Shown here in pieces: positions 38,679 to 46,038 of a stretch of DNA of 64,000 bases. Source of the stretch: JALOAR01 sp041649415 (GTDB lineage Bacteria; Patescibacteriota; Minisyncoccia; UBA6257; Colwellbacteraceae). A program made the translations under genes and the position numbers. The notes under the pieces are model-generated. The model was given only the letters and a program-made list of their open reading frames with translations. It was not told where the DNA came from and made no database searches. The first letter of the stretch is position 1; every line of letters starts with the position of its first letter. The stretch spans positions 124,001-188,000 of the forward strand of contig JBAZND010000001.1 in assembly GCA_041649415.1 (NCBI GenBank). The letters are read 5' to 3'.

Positions 38679-39359
38679 ATGCAGTTTCAGGTTCCCCAAT
38701 TTGAGACGGAAAATAAACTCGTCGGACCTTTTACTATAGTCCAATTTGCGTATGTCGGCGTTGCGGTTGTCATTTCTTTCCTTCTTTTTCCCGTTCTTAC
38801 AACATGGTTTTGGTTCATTGTCTCCGCCATTTTAGTCGGCAGTTCTCTTGTAATTGCTCTCGTAAAAATCAACGGCCGCTCTATGCCGATTTTCTTGCTA
38901 GCGGCTTTTCGTTATTTATGGGAACCGAAAGTGCTGACTCTAAAATTCAAAGTCTCCGGAGCAACCGGTTTTAAGTATATTGAACCCTTTTCTTCCGCGA
39001 AAAAAGCCGGGGTCGCGGGACAAGTCTTTCCTGCCATGCCTTCTGTGCCTGCCGTTCTTGTTCCGCCTTTCGCGCCCGCTGAAATTCTGCATGAAACACC
39101 CGCTCCTCCGGTTGTTTCAACTACTATTCCCGCCGTATCTGCCATTCCTGCCCTTGAAACACTTGCGCCGATTGTCCCCGCTCCAGAGAAAAAGCGGTCG
39201 CGTCTTCAAAATCTCTTTAATAAAATCACCACCACCACCTCTCCCATTCCCTTTAGAGAAGAAAGTTTGAGGCAAGCCGCTTTAAAACGACAGGGATATG
39301 AATTCGTAGAAAAGCCAACTGGTGAAACGGTCGTCGCGCGAAGAGTTGATTACAGATAA
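38679..39359 (+). CDS. PrgI-family (VirB3-like) membrane protein
   Basis: A 226-aa protein. The N-terminal 100 residues match the PrgI/VirB3 pattern: QFQVPQFETENKLVGPFTIV, two adjacent membrane helices (about 26-45 and 47-66), then KINGRSMPIFLLAAFRYLWEPK, after which the family normally ends. Here a Pro/Ala/Val-rich linker (about 110-170) and a basic C-terminus (RRVDYR end) are added. VirB3-like proteins sit next to VirB4 in the inner membrane complex; virB4 follows 6 nt downstream. The extra tail is a feature of the CPR versions as far as I can recall. Confidence 0.85.
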   Translation: MQFQVPQFETENKLVGPFTIVQFAYVGVAVVISFLLFPVLTTWFWFIVSAILVGSSLVIALVKINGRSMPIFLLAAFRYLWEPKVLTLKFKVSGATGFKYIEPFSSAKKAGVAGQVFPAMPSVPAVLVPPFAPAEILHETPAPPVVSTTIPAVSAIPALETLAPIVPAPEKKRSRLQNLFNKITTTTSPIPFREESLRQAALKRQGYEFVEKPTGETVVARRVDYR

Positions 39360-39365
39360 GTCATT

Positions 39366-41741
39366 ATGCCCAAATCCTCCAAAAATCCAGACTCTATCGG
39401 TTCGGTTGAAAATTTAACCGATGTAAAAGAAATTAGAAACAGCGCCATATTTTTGAAGAACGGCGGAATGAGAAAAGTTATTATGGTTGCGGGTGTTAAT
39501 ATAGACCTTAAATCCGAAGACGAGCAAGACTCTGTTATTTCCTCCTTCCAAAACCTTCTAAACTCTCTAGACTTTGCCGTCCAATTCACCGTCCACTCAC
39601 GTCGGTTGGCTATAAAAGAATACTTAGACAACATGCGCACCCGAATGGACGCGGAACAAAATCAGCTTATTAAGAGTCTGTTCTCCGAATATATTCAATT
39701 TATTGAGAAATTTATCGCCGAGAATGCCGTCGTTGAGAAAAGCTTCTTTGTTACCGTTCCTTTTGACACGACTGCCTTATCGGGCATCGGCAAAAGGAAG
39801 AGAGAAGAAGAGGAACGAATCGCCAGTATGTCCGTTGACGAGCTTATGCAATATATGGAAAAGCTTAATTTCAGGACGGAGCAAGTTTTACAAGGATTAA
39901 GACAGGTTGGACTTCGCGCTGTTACTCTGGAGGATTCGGAGCTTAGAGAGCTTTGCGCCAACTTCTACAATCCGAAGACCATCGAAAAAGAACCTATCCC
40001 CGAAGGGGACCCGATAGCCTCCAAGGTTATTGAGATAAAGCCGAATTATTTAAAGATAAACGACAAATTCATTAAAAGTTTCTTTGTTTTAAATTATCCG
40101 CGATATCTCACCACGAACTGGCTTGAACCAATCATCAATCGACCAGAGCTTATGGATATATCTATCCATATGTCTCCCACAGATACGAATATCGCTCTTA
40201 AAAATCTTACAAGAAAAACCGCTTATCTCTCGGCTGCCATTACCGAAAGACAGGAAAAGGGCTTGGTAAGAGATCCCGCTCTTGAAACCGCCCTTACGGA
40301 TACGGAGGCTCTTCGTGACTCTCTCCAACAGACTAGGGAAAGGCTCTTTTCTGTAAGTCTTTACTTTTCGGTATACACCGACTCTTTGGATGAGCTCAAA
40401 AAGCTGGAGTATAGAATAATTTCCACTTTTGAACGAGCTCTTATTACGGTTAAATGCCCGATGTTTGAACAGGTTAGGCTTTGGCGTTCCGTTAGTCCCT
40501 TCGCCAGAAACCTAATGAATATTTCCTCCGCGATGAATTCCGGTCCCGCTTCGGCGTTTTTCCCCTTCATTTCTCCCGACCTAACTACGGACGAGGGCAT
40601 AATGTATGGACTGAATTTACACAACAATACTCTCGTCATTTTTGACCGCTTTGACCTTGAAAACCACAACTCTGTCATATTCGCCAAATCCGGTTCCGGT
40701 AAATCTTACGCCGCGAAGCTTGAACTTCTAAGATCCATAATGCTTGGCACAAATGTTTTAATCCTTGATCCGGAAAATGAATATCAACCGCTCGCAGAAG
40801 CTGTCGGTGGAACAACGTTTAAAATATCCCTGACCTCCAAAGATAGTATTAACCCTTTTGATATTCCGATAGTTCCCGAGGGAGAGGATGTGTCCGAAGT
40901 CCTCCAATCTCACATAGCAAGTCTTACGGGACTCGTTAAGCTAATGGTTGGAACGGTCACGCCCGCCGAAGAAGGAATTCTTGATAGGGCAATCAATGAA
41001 ACTTACGCCTCGCGAGATATCTCCCCCGGCAGAGATTTTTCAGGAGCTGATCCCCCACTCCTTGGGGACTTGGAAGACGTTCTCCGCAACATGGACGGCG
41101 GCAAAGGTTTGGCAGACAGACTTTACCGTTTTACCAAGGGAAGTTATGCCGGTTTTACCAATCGTCCCACGAACGTAAATGTCAGGAGCAACGTTATTGT
41201 CTTCTCTATCAGAGACCTTGAAGAAGAGTTGAGACCCATTGCCATGTATATCGTCCTGAACTATGTTTGGAACATCGTTCGTTCGGAATTAAGGCGTAGA
41301 ATTATGGTCGTGGATGAAGCGTGGCTCTTGATGAAATATCCCGACTCCGCCGCTTTTCTCTTCAACCTTGTTCGTCGGGCAAGAAAGTATTATTTGGGTA
41401 TCACAACCATTACCCAAGACGTTGAGGATTTTTTGAACTCACCTTTCGGCCGTCCGGTTATCACAAATTCTTCTCTTCAGCTTTTACTTAAACAGTCTCC
41501 CGCGACAATAGACATTGTAGCCAAGGCCTTTAATCTTACGGATGTTGAAAAGAACTACTTGATAGACGTAAACATCGGGCAAGGTTTGATGCTTGTCGGC
41601 CAAAAACACATTGCGATCCAAATTGTCCCCTCCTATTTTGAGAATCAGATTATTACCACGAATCCCGAAGAACTCTTAGCGATAAGAGCCGCTGGAGAAA
41701 AAACAGAAGAAGCATCAGACAAAAAATCCTCTCTTTCTTAA
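39366..41741 (+). CDS. VirB4-family type IV secretion ATPase
   Basis: A 791-aa ATPase that powers assembly of type IV secretion or conjugation machines. Walker A is FAKSGSGKSYAAK (about 438-450), followed by LILDPENEYQPLAEAVGG; Walker B is RRIMVVDEAWLLM (about 644-656); TTITQDVEDFL and SPATIDIVAKAF are the usual downstream blocks. The N-terminal 400 residues form the CagE/TrbE/VirB-type domain. In CPR genomes a lone VirB4 with PrgI and VirB6-like proteins is typical; no VirD4, VirB8-VirB11 or relaxase is in the window, so conjugation is not supported. The next gene starts 9 nt downstream. Confidence 0.92.
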   Translation: MPKSSKNPDSIGSVENLTDVKEIRNSAIFLKNGGMRKVIMVAGVNIDLKSEDEQDSVISSFQNLLNSLDFAVQFTVHSRRLAIKEYLDNMRTRMDAEQNQLIKSLFSEYIQFIEKFIAENAVVEKSFFVTVPFDTTALSGIGKRKREEEERIASMSVDELMQYMEKLNFRTEQVLQGLRQVGLRAVTLEDSELRELCANFYNPKTIEKEPIPEGDPIASKVIEIKPNYLKINDKFIKSFFVLNYPRYLTTNWLEPIINRPELMDISIHMSPTDTNIALKNLTRKTAYLSAAITERQEKGLVRDPALETALTDTEALRDSLQQTRERLFSVSLYFSVYTDSLDELKKLEYRIISTFERALITVKCPMFEQVRLWRSVSPFARNLMNISSAMNSGPASAFFPFISPDLTTDEGIMYGLNLHNNTLVIFDRFDLENHNSVIFAKSGSGKSYAAKLELLRSIMLGTNVLILDPENEYQPLAEAVGGTTFKISLTSKDSINPFDIPIVPEGEDVSEVLQSHIASLTGLVKLMVGTVTPAEEGILDRAINETYASRDISPGRDFSGADPPLLGDLEDVLRNMDGGKGLADRLYRFTKGSYAGFTNRPTNVNVRSNVIVFSIRDLEEELRPIAMYIVLNYVWNIVRSELRRRIMVVDEAWLLMKYPDSAAFLFNLVRRARKYYLGITTITQDVEDFLNSPFGRPVITNSSLQLLLKQSPATIDIVAKAFNLTDVEKNYLIDVNIGQGLMLVGQKHIAIQIVPSYFENQIITTNPEELLAIRAAGEKTEEASDKKSSLS

Positions 41742-41750
41742 GGCAGGATC

Positions 41751-42893
41751 ATGCGATATAGTTACCGTATGAACCTGTTTAAGGTTGCACTGGCGCAAGA
41801 GGAAGGCGGCATAATATCTGTCGTCAACAATTTTCTCCCCGGCGGTATTGCTAATATTTTTTATATCGGTTTGGGTATTGCCGCCATTTTGGCTCTCGGC
41901 GTAATAATATTCGCGGGGATTTTATATGCCTCTTCGGGCGATAGCGAGTCCCGAAAAAAAGACGCTAAAGTATGGCTTCTAGCGGCCGTTAAGGGCCTAG
42001 CTGTTGTCGCTCTCGGCTTTGTGATCATTTCTGTTATCAATCCTCGCATCACAACCGTCGTAGACTACGATCTCAAGGACCTTCCCGTACCCGAAGTCAA
42101 CATTCAACCAGTTAGTGGATATATTCCACCGACAGATTCTTATCCCAAAACCCACTGGCGAGGAGATTATAGCAACAGTGCTGTCTATGCAGCCGGGGAC
42201 GTTGTTTCTTATCAAAATGTTTCCTATATGGCCATAACCAGCACTACGGGTATTCCGCCGACTGACACTTCCAAATGGCAAGTATTTTCAAGCACGGGAG
42301 AAATACCATCCGTAACAGGTACGCCGGCTTACTCCGAAGTTCCTCTCTTAAAGCAAGGGGGAGATCCATGGGGAGGTAAAAAATACGGGCCAAATTGTGG
42401 AGGAGCAACATATAGCACTTCGGGCTGCGGGCCAACCTCCGTTGCGATGGCAGTGATTTACTTTACCGGCAACCGATATATGACAAAATCGACCGCCGTC
42501 GAGACTGTTGGTAGCGAAATGGTTAAGAGAGGATGGAGGCCGTGCGGTAATGGAACCGCTTGGGCCGGCATAGTCGGCGCTCCTAAGCTTTATGGGCTCA
42601 CGAGTAAGACCATAAGCGGGCAAAGCGGAATTGCTTCGTGTCTAAGGAATGGCGGAGTCATAGTGGCCCTTATGCGAGCAGCTACTTCTGCAGAAGTAGA
42701 ATCATTAAAAAACACCCCCCGCGATCGCACGCCGATTTTTACAACGGGAGGACATTATATTGTCGTAAAGGGCATAGACGAAACTAAAAACAGAGTCTAC
42801 ATCAACGATCCCGCGAGAAGGAACGTCCAATCCTCGGAAATCGGTCATTTCTTGAAATATCGCAGAATGACTTGGTGTATTAACAATAAGTAA
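41751..42893 (+). CDS. VirB2/pilin-like membrane domain fused to carbohydrate-binding-like and C39-like peptidase domains
   Basis: A 380-aa modular exported protein. Residues about 12-100 form a two-helix VirB2/TrbC-like unit (LPGGIANIFYIGLGIAAILA; AAVKGLAVVALGFVII) with a short basic loop between. Residues about 134-182 (HWRGDYSNSAVYAAGDVVSY, then TSKWQVF) look like a CBM5/12 chitin/cellulose-binding module. Residues about 200-375 resemble a C39-like cysteine peptidase: GCGPTSVAM with putative nucleophile Cys226, GGHYIVVKGID with His335 and INDPAR with Asn352/Asp353. The shared pilin-like part with the next gene indicates tandem duplication. A cell-surface enzyme displayed by the VirB4 machine is the likely role. 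Confidence 0.8.
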   Translation: MRYSYRMNLFKVALAQEEGGIISVVNNFLPGGIANIFYIGLGIAAILALGVIIFAGILYASSGDSESRKKDAKVWLLAAVKGLAVVALGFVIISVINPRITTVVDYDLKDLPVPEVNIQPVSGYIPPTDSYPKTHWRGDYSNSAVYAAGDVVSYQNVSYMAITSTTGIPPTDTSKWQVFSSTGEIPSVTGTPAYSEVPLLKQGGDPWGGKKYGPNCGGATYSTSGCGPTSVAMAVIYFTGNRYMTKSTAVETVGSEMVKRGWRPCGNGTAWAGIVGAPKLYGLTSKTISGQSGIASCLRNGGVIVALMRAATSAEVESLKNTPRDRTPIFTTGGHYIVVKGIDETKNRVYINDPARRNVQSSEIGHFLKYRRMTWCINNK

Positions 42894-42898
42894 TTGCT

Positions 42899-42904
42899 TA
42901 TAAT
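42899..42904 (+). promoter_or_regulatory. -10 box before the second pilin-like gene
   Basis: Perfect TATAAT located 12 nt before ATG 42917, just after the stop of the preceding gene. It suggests extra transcription of the Cys-rich gene. Confidence 0.45.
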
Positions 42905-42916
42905 TAAGCTTGTTTC

Positions 42917-44179
42917 ATGATCTCTGTCGCTTTAGCAGCGCAAAACAATAGACCCGGTATTATCGCCGCCCTTGACGGCTTTATCCCTGGCGGTATTGCT
43001 AACGTCTTTAACGTAGGGCTAGGTATCGGCGCCATTCTGGCGCTTGGAACGCTTATATTCGCCGGAGTAATGTATTCCACCTCTGGGGATAACGAGTCTC
43101 GACAGAAAGAGGCCAATGCGTGGATCAGTGCGGCTGTTAAAGGACTGGCTGTCATCGCCTTTGGTTTCGCGATTTTAAACATTTTAAATCCGAATATTGC
43201 AAAAGTGGCTGACTTCAGCATTGATAAGACTCCCTTTGGAACATTGCCCATCCCTATAGTGACTCCTCCATCTACTCCTCCGGAAAGCTCATGTGATGAT
43301 TGTTCATGGGATCAAAAAGTTGCCGGAACATGTCCTGACCCGTCATGTAACTACGCGTCAAACGAAGAAGTTTGTACTAATTCATGGTATCGTTCACATT
43401 GCGATGACGCTGGTCAATATAACCCTCCGTCATGTGCGACAGGTTTCTGTCCCAAAGATAAGTGTACGCGTCCGTGGATAGCCGCGAATTGCCCTAGTAC
43501 CAAAACAGAATGTACCGCTAGCTGGCGACAAAATAATTGTCCGTGCGATTCACCCGAAAACGGGAGTTGTGATTGGATAATCGAAGCGTGCACCTCTGAA
43601 TGGAAAACCGATAATTGTTTACCTGTCCTAAACCCGACGCCTCCCTCACCTAATAAATGTGCTGTTAATTGGCGAAATGAACATTGTCCTACCGACGCTA
43701 TTCCTGTTCCGGAGCCGCAACCTATTAGTCAACTAGTTTATGGCTTTCTTAAAACAGGTAAGTTTTCTGACGATCCTATTTTAGACGCTCCGTCCGCACC
43801 TTGTGCTAAAATATGTCCGAACCCGTCTGTCGCTAACCCCTGTCCGCTTACCATTTGTCAACAGTTCCCCTCACAAACAACCGACCCTGTCTATATTTCT
43901 AAGGCTGATTTTGACTACATTAACAGCCATTGCAACGAACTATACGGTAAAACCAGGCTGCGTCTGACAAGTGCTGGATATAATGTTATTTCCGCTTCAT
44001 GTAAAACAGATTGTGCACATCTATACACATGCGACGAGCGAAAATTTGTCATAGAAGGAACTAGCTCTAAGGCTCCTTGCGAATGTCGTTTAAAACCGTT
44101 TGACCCCTGCGAGGAGAACACTAGCCCTTCTGACCTAACGTGTTCTCCGATTACACCCGACTGTAGTTACTGTCAATAA
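42917..44179 (+). CDS. VirB2/pilin-like membrane domain fused to Cys-rich C-x3-W-x4-C repeats
   Basis: A 420-aa protein. Its first 95 residues are paralogous to the preceding gene (FIPGGIANVFNVGLGIGAIL; SAAVKGLAVIAFGFAILNIL), a two-helix VirB2/TrbC-like unit. The exported remainder has over 40 cysteines. Five copies of C-x3-W-x4-C are clear: CTNSWYRSHC, CTRPWIAANC, CTASWRQNNC, CTSEWKTDNC and CAVNWRNEHC, spaced by Pro/Asn/Cys linkers. A second Cys-rich block (about 290-420) differs in sequence. Such repeats suggest a disulfide-stabilised or metal-binding surface stalk. No known family. Last gene of the secretion-like operon, ending convergent with jag. Confidence 0.78.
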   Translation: MISVALAAQNNRPGIIAALDGFIPGGIANVFNVGLGIGAILALGTLIFAGVMYSTSGDNESRQKEANAWISAAVKGLAVIAFGFAILNILNPNIAKVADFSIDKTPFGTLPIPIVTPPSTPPESSCDDCSWDQKVAGTCPDPSCNYASNEEVCTNSWYRSHCDDAGQYNPPSCATGFCPKDKCTRPWIAANCPSTKTECTASWRQNNCPCDSPENGSCDWIIEACTSEWKTDNCLPVLNPTPPSPNKCAVNWRNEHCPTDAIPVPEPQPISQLVYGFLKTGKFSDDPILDAPSAPCAKICPNPSVANPCPLTICQQFPSQTTDPVYISKADFDYINSHCNELYGKTRLRLTSAGYNVISASCKTDCAHLYTCDERKFVIEGTSSKAPCECRLKPFDPCEENTSPSDLTCSPITPDCSYCQ

Positions 44180-44182
44180 ATT

Positions 44183-44614
44183 CTATCCGATAAACTTAAT
44201 CACTACCCTCCTTGACTGTCCCTCTCCTACGCTTTCTGTTTTTAAGTCCGGTCTCACCGATATTTCTTCGTGCACCAGGTGTCTCTCAAAGGCGTTCATC
44301 GGCGGAAGAACGACGTCTCCTTTTGTAGTCGCTGCTTTTTTCGCTCCTGCTTTAGCAAGCTCTACCACGAGTTTTTCCCTTTCCCGATGATGATTATTAA
44401 CGTCAACCGTTATCGGCCCTTCGTCGTATTTTTTGGCGATAAGCTTTAATACCCTGTTGAAGGCGTTAATAAGCGCCGGCATGTTCTTGGCGTTTATTGT
44501 CCCGTCATCAATCTTAAGAGATACCCGCTTTTTTTCCTCATCAATTTCTACACTTGCTTCTTTGAATCCAAAAAGGGGGAGTAGTTTAGTTGTTATTTCC
44601 TTTAAGTTCTGCAT
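44183..44614 (-). CDS. Jag/KhpB-like RNA-binding protein (KH-R3H)
   Basis: A 143-aa protein in the usual position after yidC. It has a KH-like N-terminal half (FGFKEASVEIDEEKKRVSLK) and an R3H domain in the second half (REREKLVVELAKAGAKKAA, NAFERHLVHEEI with the R-x3-H motif). Jag/KhpB proteins regulate envelope synthesis and small RNAs. The open frame extends to a TTG at 44638, but the ATG at 44614 (MQNLKEITTK) is a better start. It overlaps yidC by 29 nt. The short N-terminal Jag domain found in Firmicutes is missing. Confidence 0.85.
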   Translation of the reverse strand: MQNLKEITTKLLPLFGFKEASVEIDEEKKRVSLKIDDGTINAKNMPALINAFNRVLKLIAKKYDEGPITVDVNNHHREREKLVVELAKAGAKKAATTKGDVVLPPMNAFERHLVHEEISVRPDLKTESVGEGQSRRVVIKFIG

Positions 44615-45314
44615 TTCTGAATTTTCTATTGCAAACAAACTGCTGTCCCACCGCGAAGATAGTGCTCACCAACCAATAAAGCGCCACAGCCGAAGGCAAT
44701 TTCCATAAGATAAATACCGAGAAAAGCGCAAGAAATACACCCATCATATTCCCCGAAAGCATCGGCATTTTGGAATTAGTTTTGTTCTGATTCTTTACCG
44801 AAGGAGAAGAAATCTTTGTCTGAATAAACTGGATGAGTGCCGTGAATATTATAAGCACTATGTTCCTTTCATTTAGGTTTATAAGCCCAAACGCGATTGG
44901 ATTAAACGTTCCCGGGTCACTTATAAAAGGATAAAGAAGGCTTGATATTTGGCCGTTCAATCCGCTCGTAAAAACCTTAAAGAGGCCCCACATAACAGGG
45001 AGTTGAATGAGGAGAACTAGAAACGTGTAGAACGGGTTGATCTTATGTCTTTTGTAAAGCTCCATTAAAAGCTGTGTCTGTTTTTCTTTGTCGTCCTTAT
45101 GGTCTTCCCTGATTTTCATCATCTCCGGCCCTATTTTCTGCGTCAGTACTTGCTGGTGGAGCATCTTGTGATACATCGGCGCAAGCACCAAGCGCACCGC
45201 AATGGTAAGTAAAACTATCGCCGCTCCAAGGTCGTGAAAAGCCACCGTGTTATATAAAAACACAAGCGCGTTTATTATTGGCTGGTACAAAAAAGTATTA
45301 AATAGATATGACAT
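44586..45314 (-). CDS. yidC: Membrane protein insertase YidC/Oxa1
   Basis: A 242-aa insertase with five membrane helices and no large periplasmic domain, the Gram-positive/CPR form. Family signs: TIAVRLVLAPMYHKML (with the conserved Arg in the hydrophilic groove), INPFYTFLVLLIQLPVMWGL, and ALYWLVSTIFAVGQQ near the end. The open frame extends to 45344, but ATG 45314 (MSYLFNTFLYQPIINAL) matches the family start. It overlaps rnpA by 17 nt and jag by 29 nt in the order rpmH-rnpA-yidC-jag. Confidence 0.93.
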   Translation of the reverse strand: MSYLFNTFLYQPIINALVFLYNTVAFHDLGAAIVLLTIAVRLVLAPMYHKMLHQQVLTQKIGPEMMKIREDHKDDKEKQTQLLMELYKRHKINPFYTFLVLLIQLPVMWGLFKVFTSGLNGQISSLLYPFISDPGTFNPIAFGLINLNERNIVLIIFTALIQFIQTKISSPSVKNQNKTNSKMPMLSGNMMGVFLALFSVFILWKLPSAVALYWLVSTIFAVGQQFVCNRKFRNAELKGNNN

Positions 45315-45630
45315 CGTTAAGTTCGTTATTAAGAGTCTCCTCATTATCCTTTATCTCGGATACAGTAGTCAAAATTATCACTAAAAAGTCGGATGAAGGA
45401 TTAAATCTTTCCAAAAAGCGTTTATTAGTTTCGAAAAACCGATATATCAACCTCTCTACCCAATTCCTTTGGACCGCAAGACGTGAATTTTTCCGCGAAA
45501 CAACCACGCCAACTCGTGAGCGCTTAAGGCCGTTTTCTTTCGCTTTAACAAGAAGAAACTTGCCTCTGTGGAAGGTCTTAAAATCCTTAAAGGCCAAGCT
45601 AACATTTAATTTATACTTGGCGCTAATCAT
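45298..45630 (-). CDS. rnpA: Ribonuclease P protein component
   Basis: A 110-aa basic protein subunit of RNase P, which helps the catalytic RNA mature tRNA 5' ends. Family segments: FHRGKFLLVKAKENGLKRSRVGV and the RNR-type motif SRLAVQRNWVERLIYRFF. The second half of that motif normally reads KRxxR; here Lys is Glu (RNWVERLIYR). The gene sits 8 nt after rpmH, its universal partner. The RNase P RNA itself was not found in the window. Confidence 0.88.
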   Translation of the reverse strand: MISAKYKLNVSLAFKDFKTFHRGKFLLVKAKENGLKRSRVGVVVSRKNSRLAVQRNWVERLIYRFFETNKRFLERFNPSSDFLVIILTTVSEIKDNEETLNNELNDVISI

Positions 45631-45638
45631 TTTAAAAC

Positions 45639-45773
45639 TTAAACAGAAAGTCTCTTTCTGCCCTTCGCCCTTCTTCTTCTGATTACCCCTTTTCCTTTTT
45701 TTGTTGATTGTCTCTTTAAAAAGCCGTGAGTTCTCGCTCTTTTTTTCTTTTTGGGGTTATAAGTCGGTTTCAT
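45639..45773 (-). CDS. rpmH: 50S ribosomal protein L34
   Basis: A 44-aa, very basic protein: MKPTYNPKKKKRARTHGF at the start and KGRKRLSV at the end, the standard L34 pattern (usual start MKRTYQPS, usual end GRxxLxv). It is below usual ORF length limits. Position before rnpA and divergent from dnaA is the classical bacterial origin arrangement. The ATG at 45773 lies 7 nt after a -10 box, so the message is probably leaderless. Confidence 0.93.
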   Translation of the reverse strand: MKPTYNPKKKKRARTHGFLKRQSTKKGKGVIRRRRAKGRKRLSV

Positions 45774-45780
45774 GAGGCTA

Positions 45781-45809
45781 AAAATAGGTAATTTTACCCG
45801 TTTAGTCAA
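45781..45809 (-). promoter_or_regulatory. rpmH promoter (leaderless)
   Basis: Minus strand: TTGACT (45809-45804), 17-nt spacer, TATTTT (45786-45781), then 7 nt to the rpmH ATG. Confidence 0.55.
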
Positions 45810-45865
45810 TGATTTTTGCTACATTTATACTTAATTGTCAACAAAATCAGCTTATTGTTCGCAAG

Positions 45866-45874
45866 TTATCCACA
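45866..45874 (+). other. Consensus DnaA box in the rpmH-dnaA intergenic region
   Basis: TTATCCACA, a perfect DnaA box, in the 229-bp spacer between rpmH and the dnaA promoter. Neighbouring AT-rich stretches (45930-46000) and weaker TTATCCCTT at about 45910 support an origin role. A second DnaA-box-like site (TAATCCACA, minus strand, 47396-47404) follows dnaA. Confidence 0.6.
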
Positions 45875-46002
45875 GGGGCAGCTTTAGGAATTAATCATTC
45901 TTTAAAGCGTTATCCCTTTCCCCTGCATTTCGGCTTAATTCTGTCGCGTCAAAATTTTAATTACGAGTTTTAAAATTTTTTCAATAGCTCTCGCTAAATA
46001 TT

Positions 46003-46031
46003 TTGACGCTCGCGCGGTGTCCAAATAGAAT
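46003..46031 (+). promoter_or_regulatory. dnaA promoter (leaderless)
   Basis: TTGACG (46003-46008), 17-nt spacer, TAGAAT (46026-46031). Predicted transcription start about 46038 coincides with ATG 46039. Confidence 0.6.
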
Positions 46032-46038
46032 GATAGCT

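Noticed and set aside
35582..44179. Integrated conjugative plasmid
   Set aside because: No relaxase, VirD4 coupling protein, integrase or attachment repeats were seen, and flanking genes (rsmA, jag, yidC) are core chromosome genes.
46003..46038. dnaA start at TTG 46003
   Set aside because: That codon is part of the -35 box of a good promoter; ATG 46039 fits the family N-terminus.
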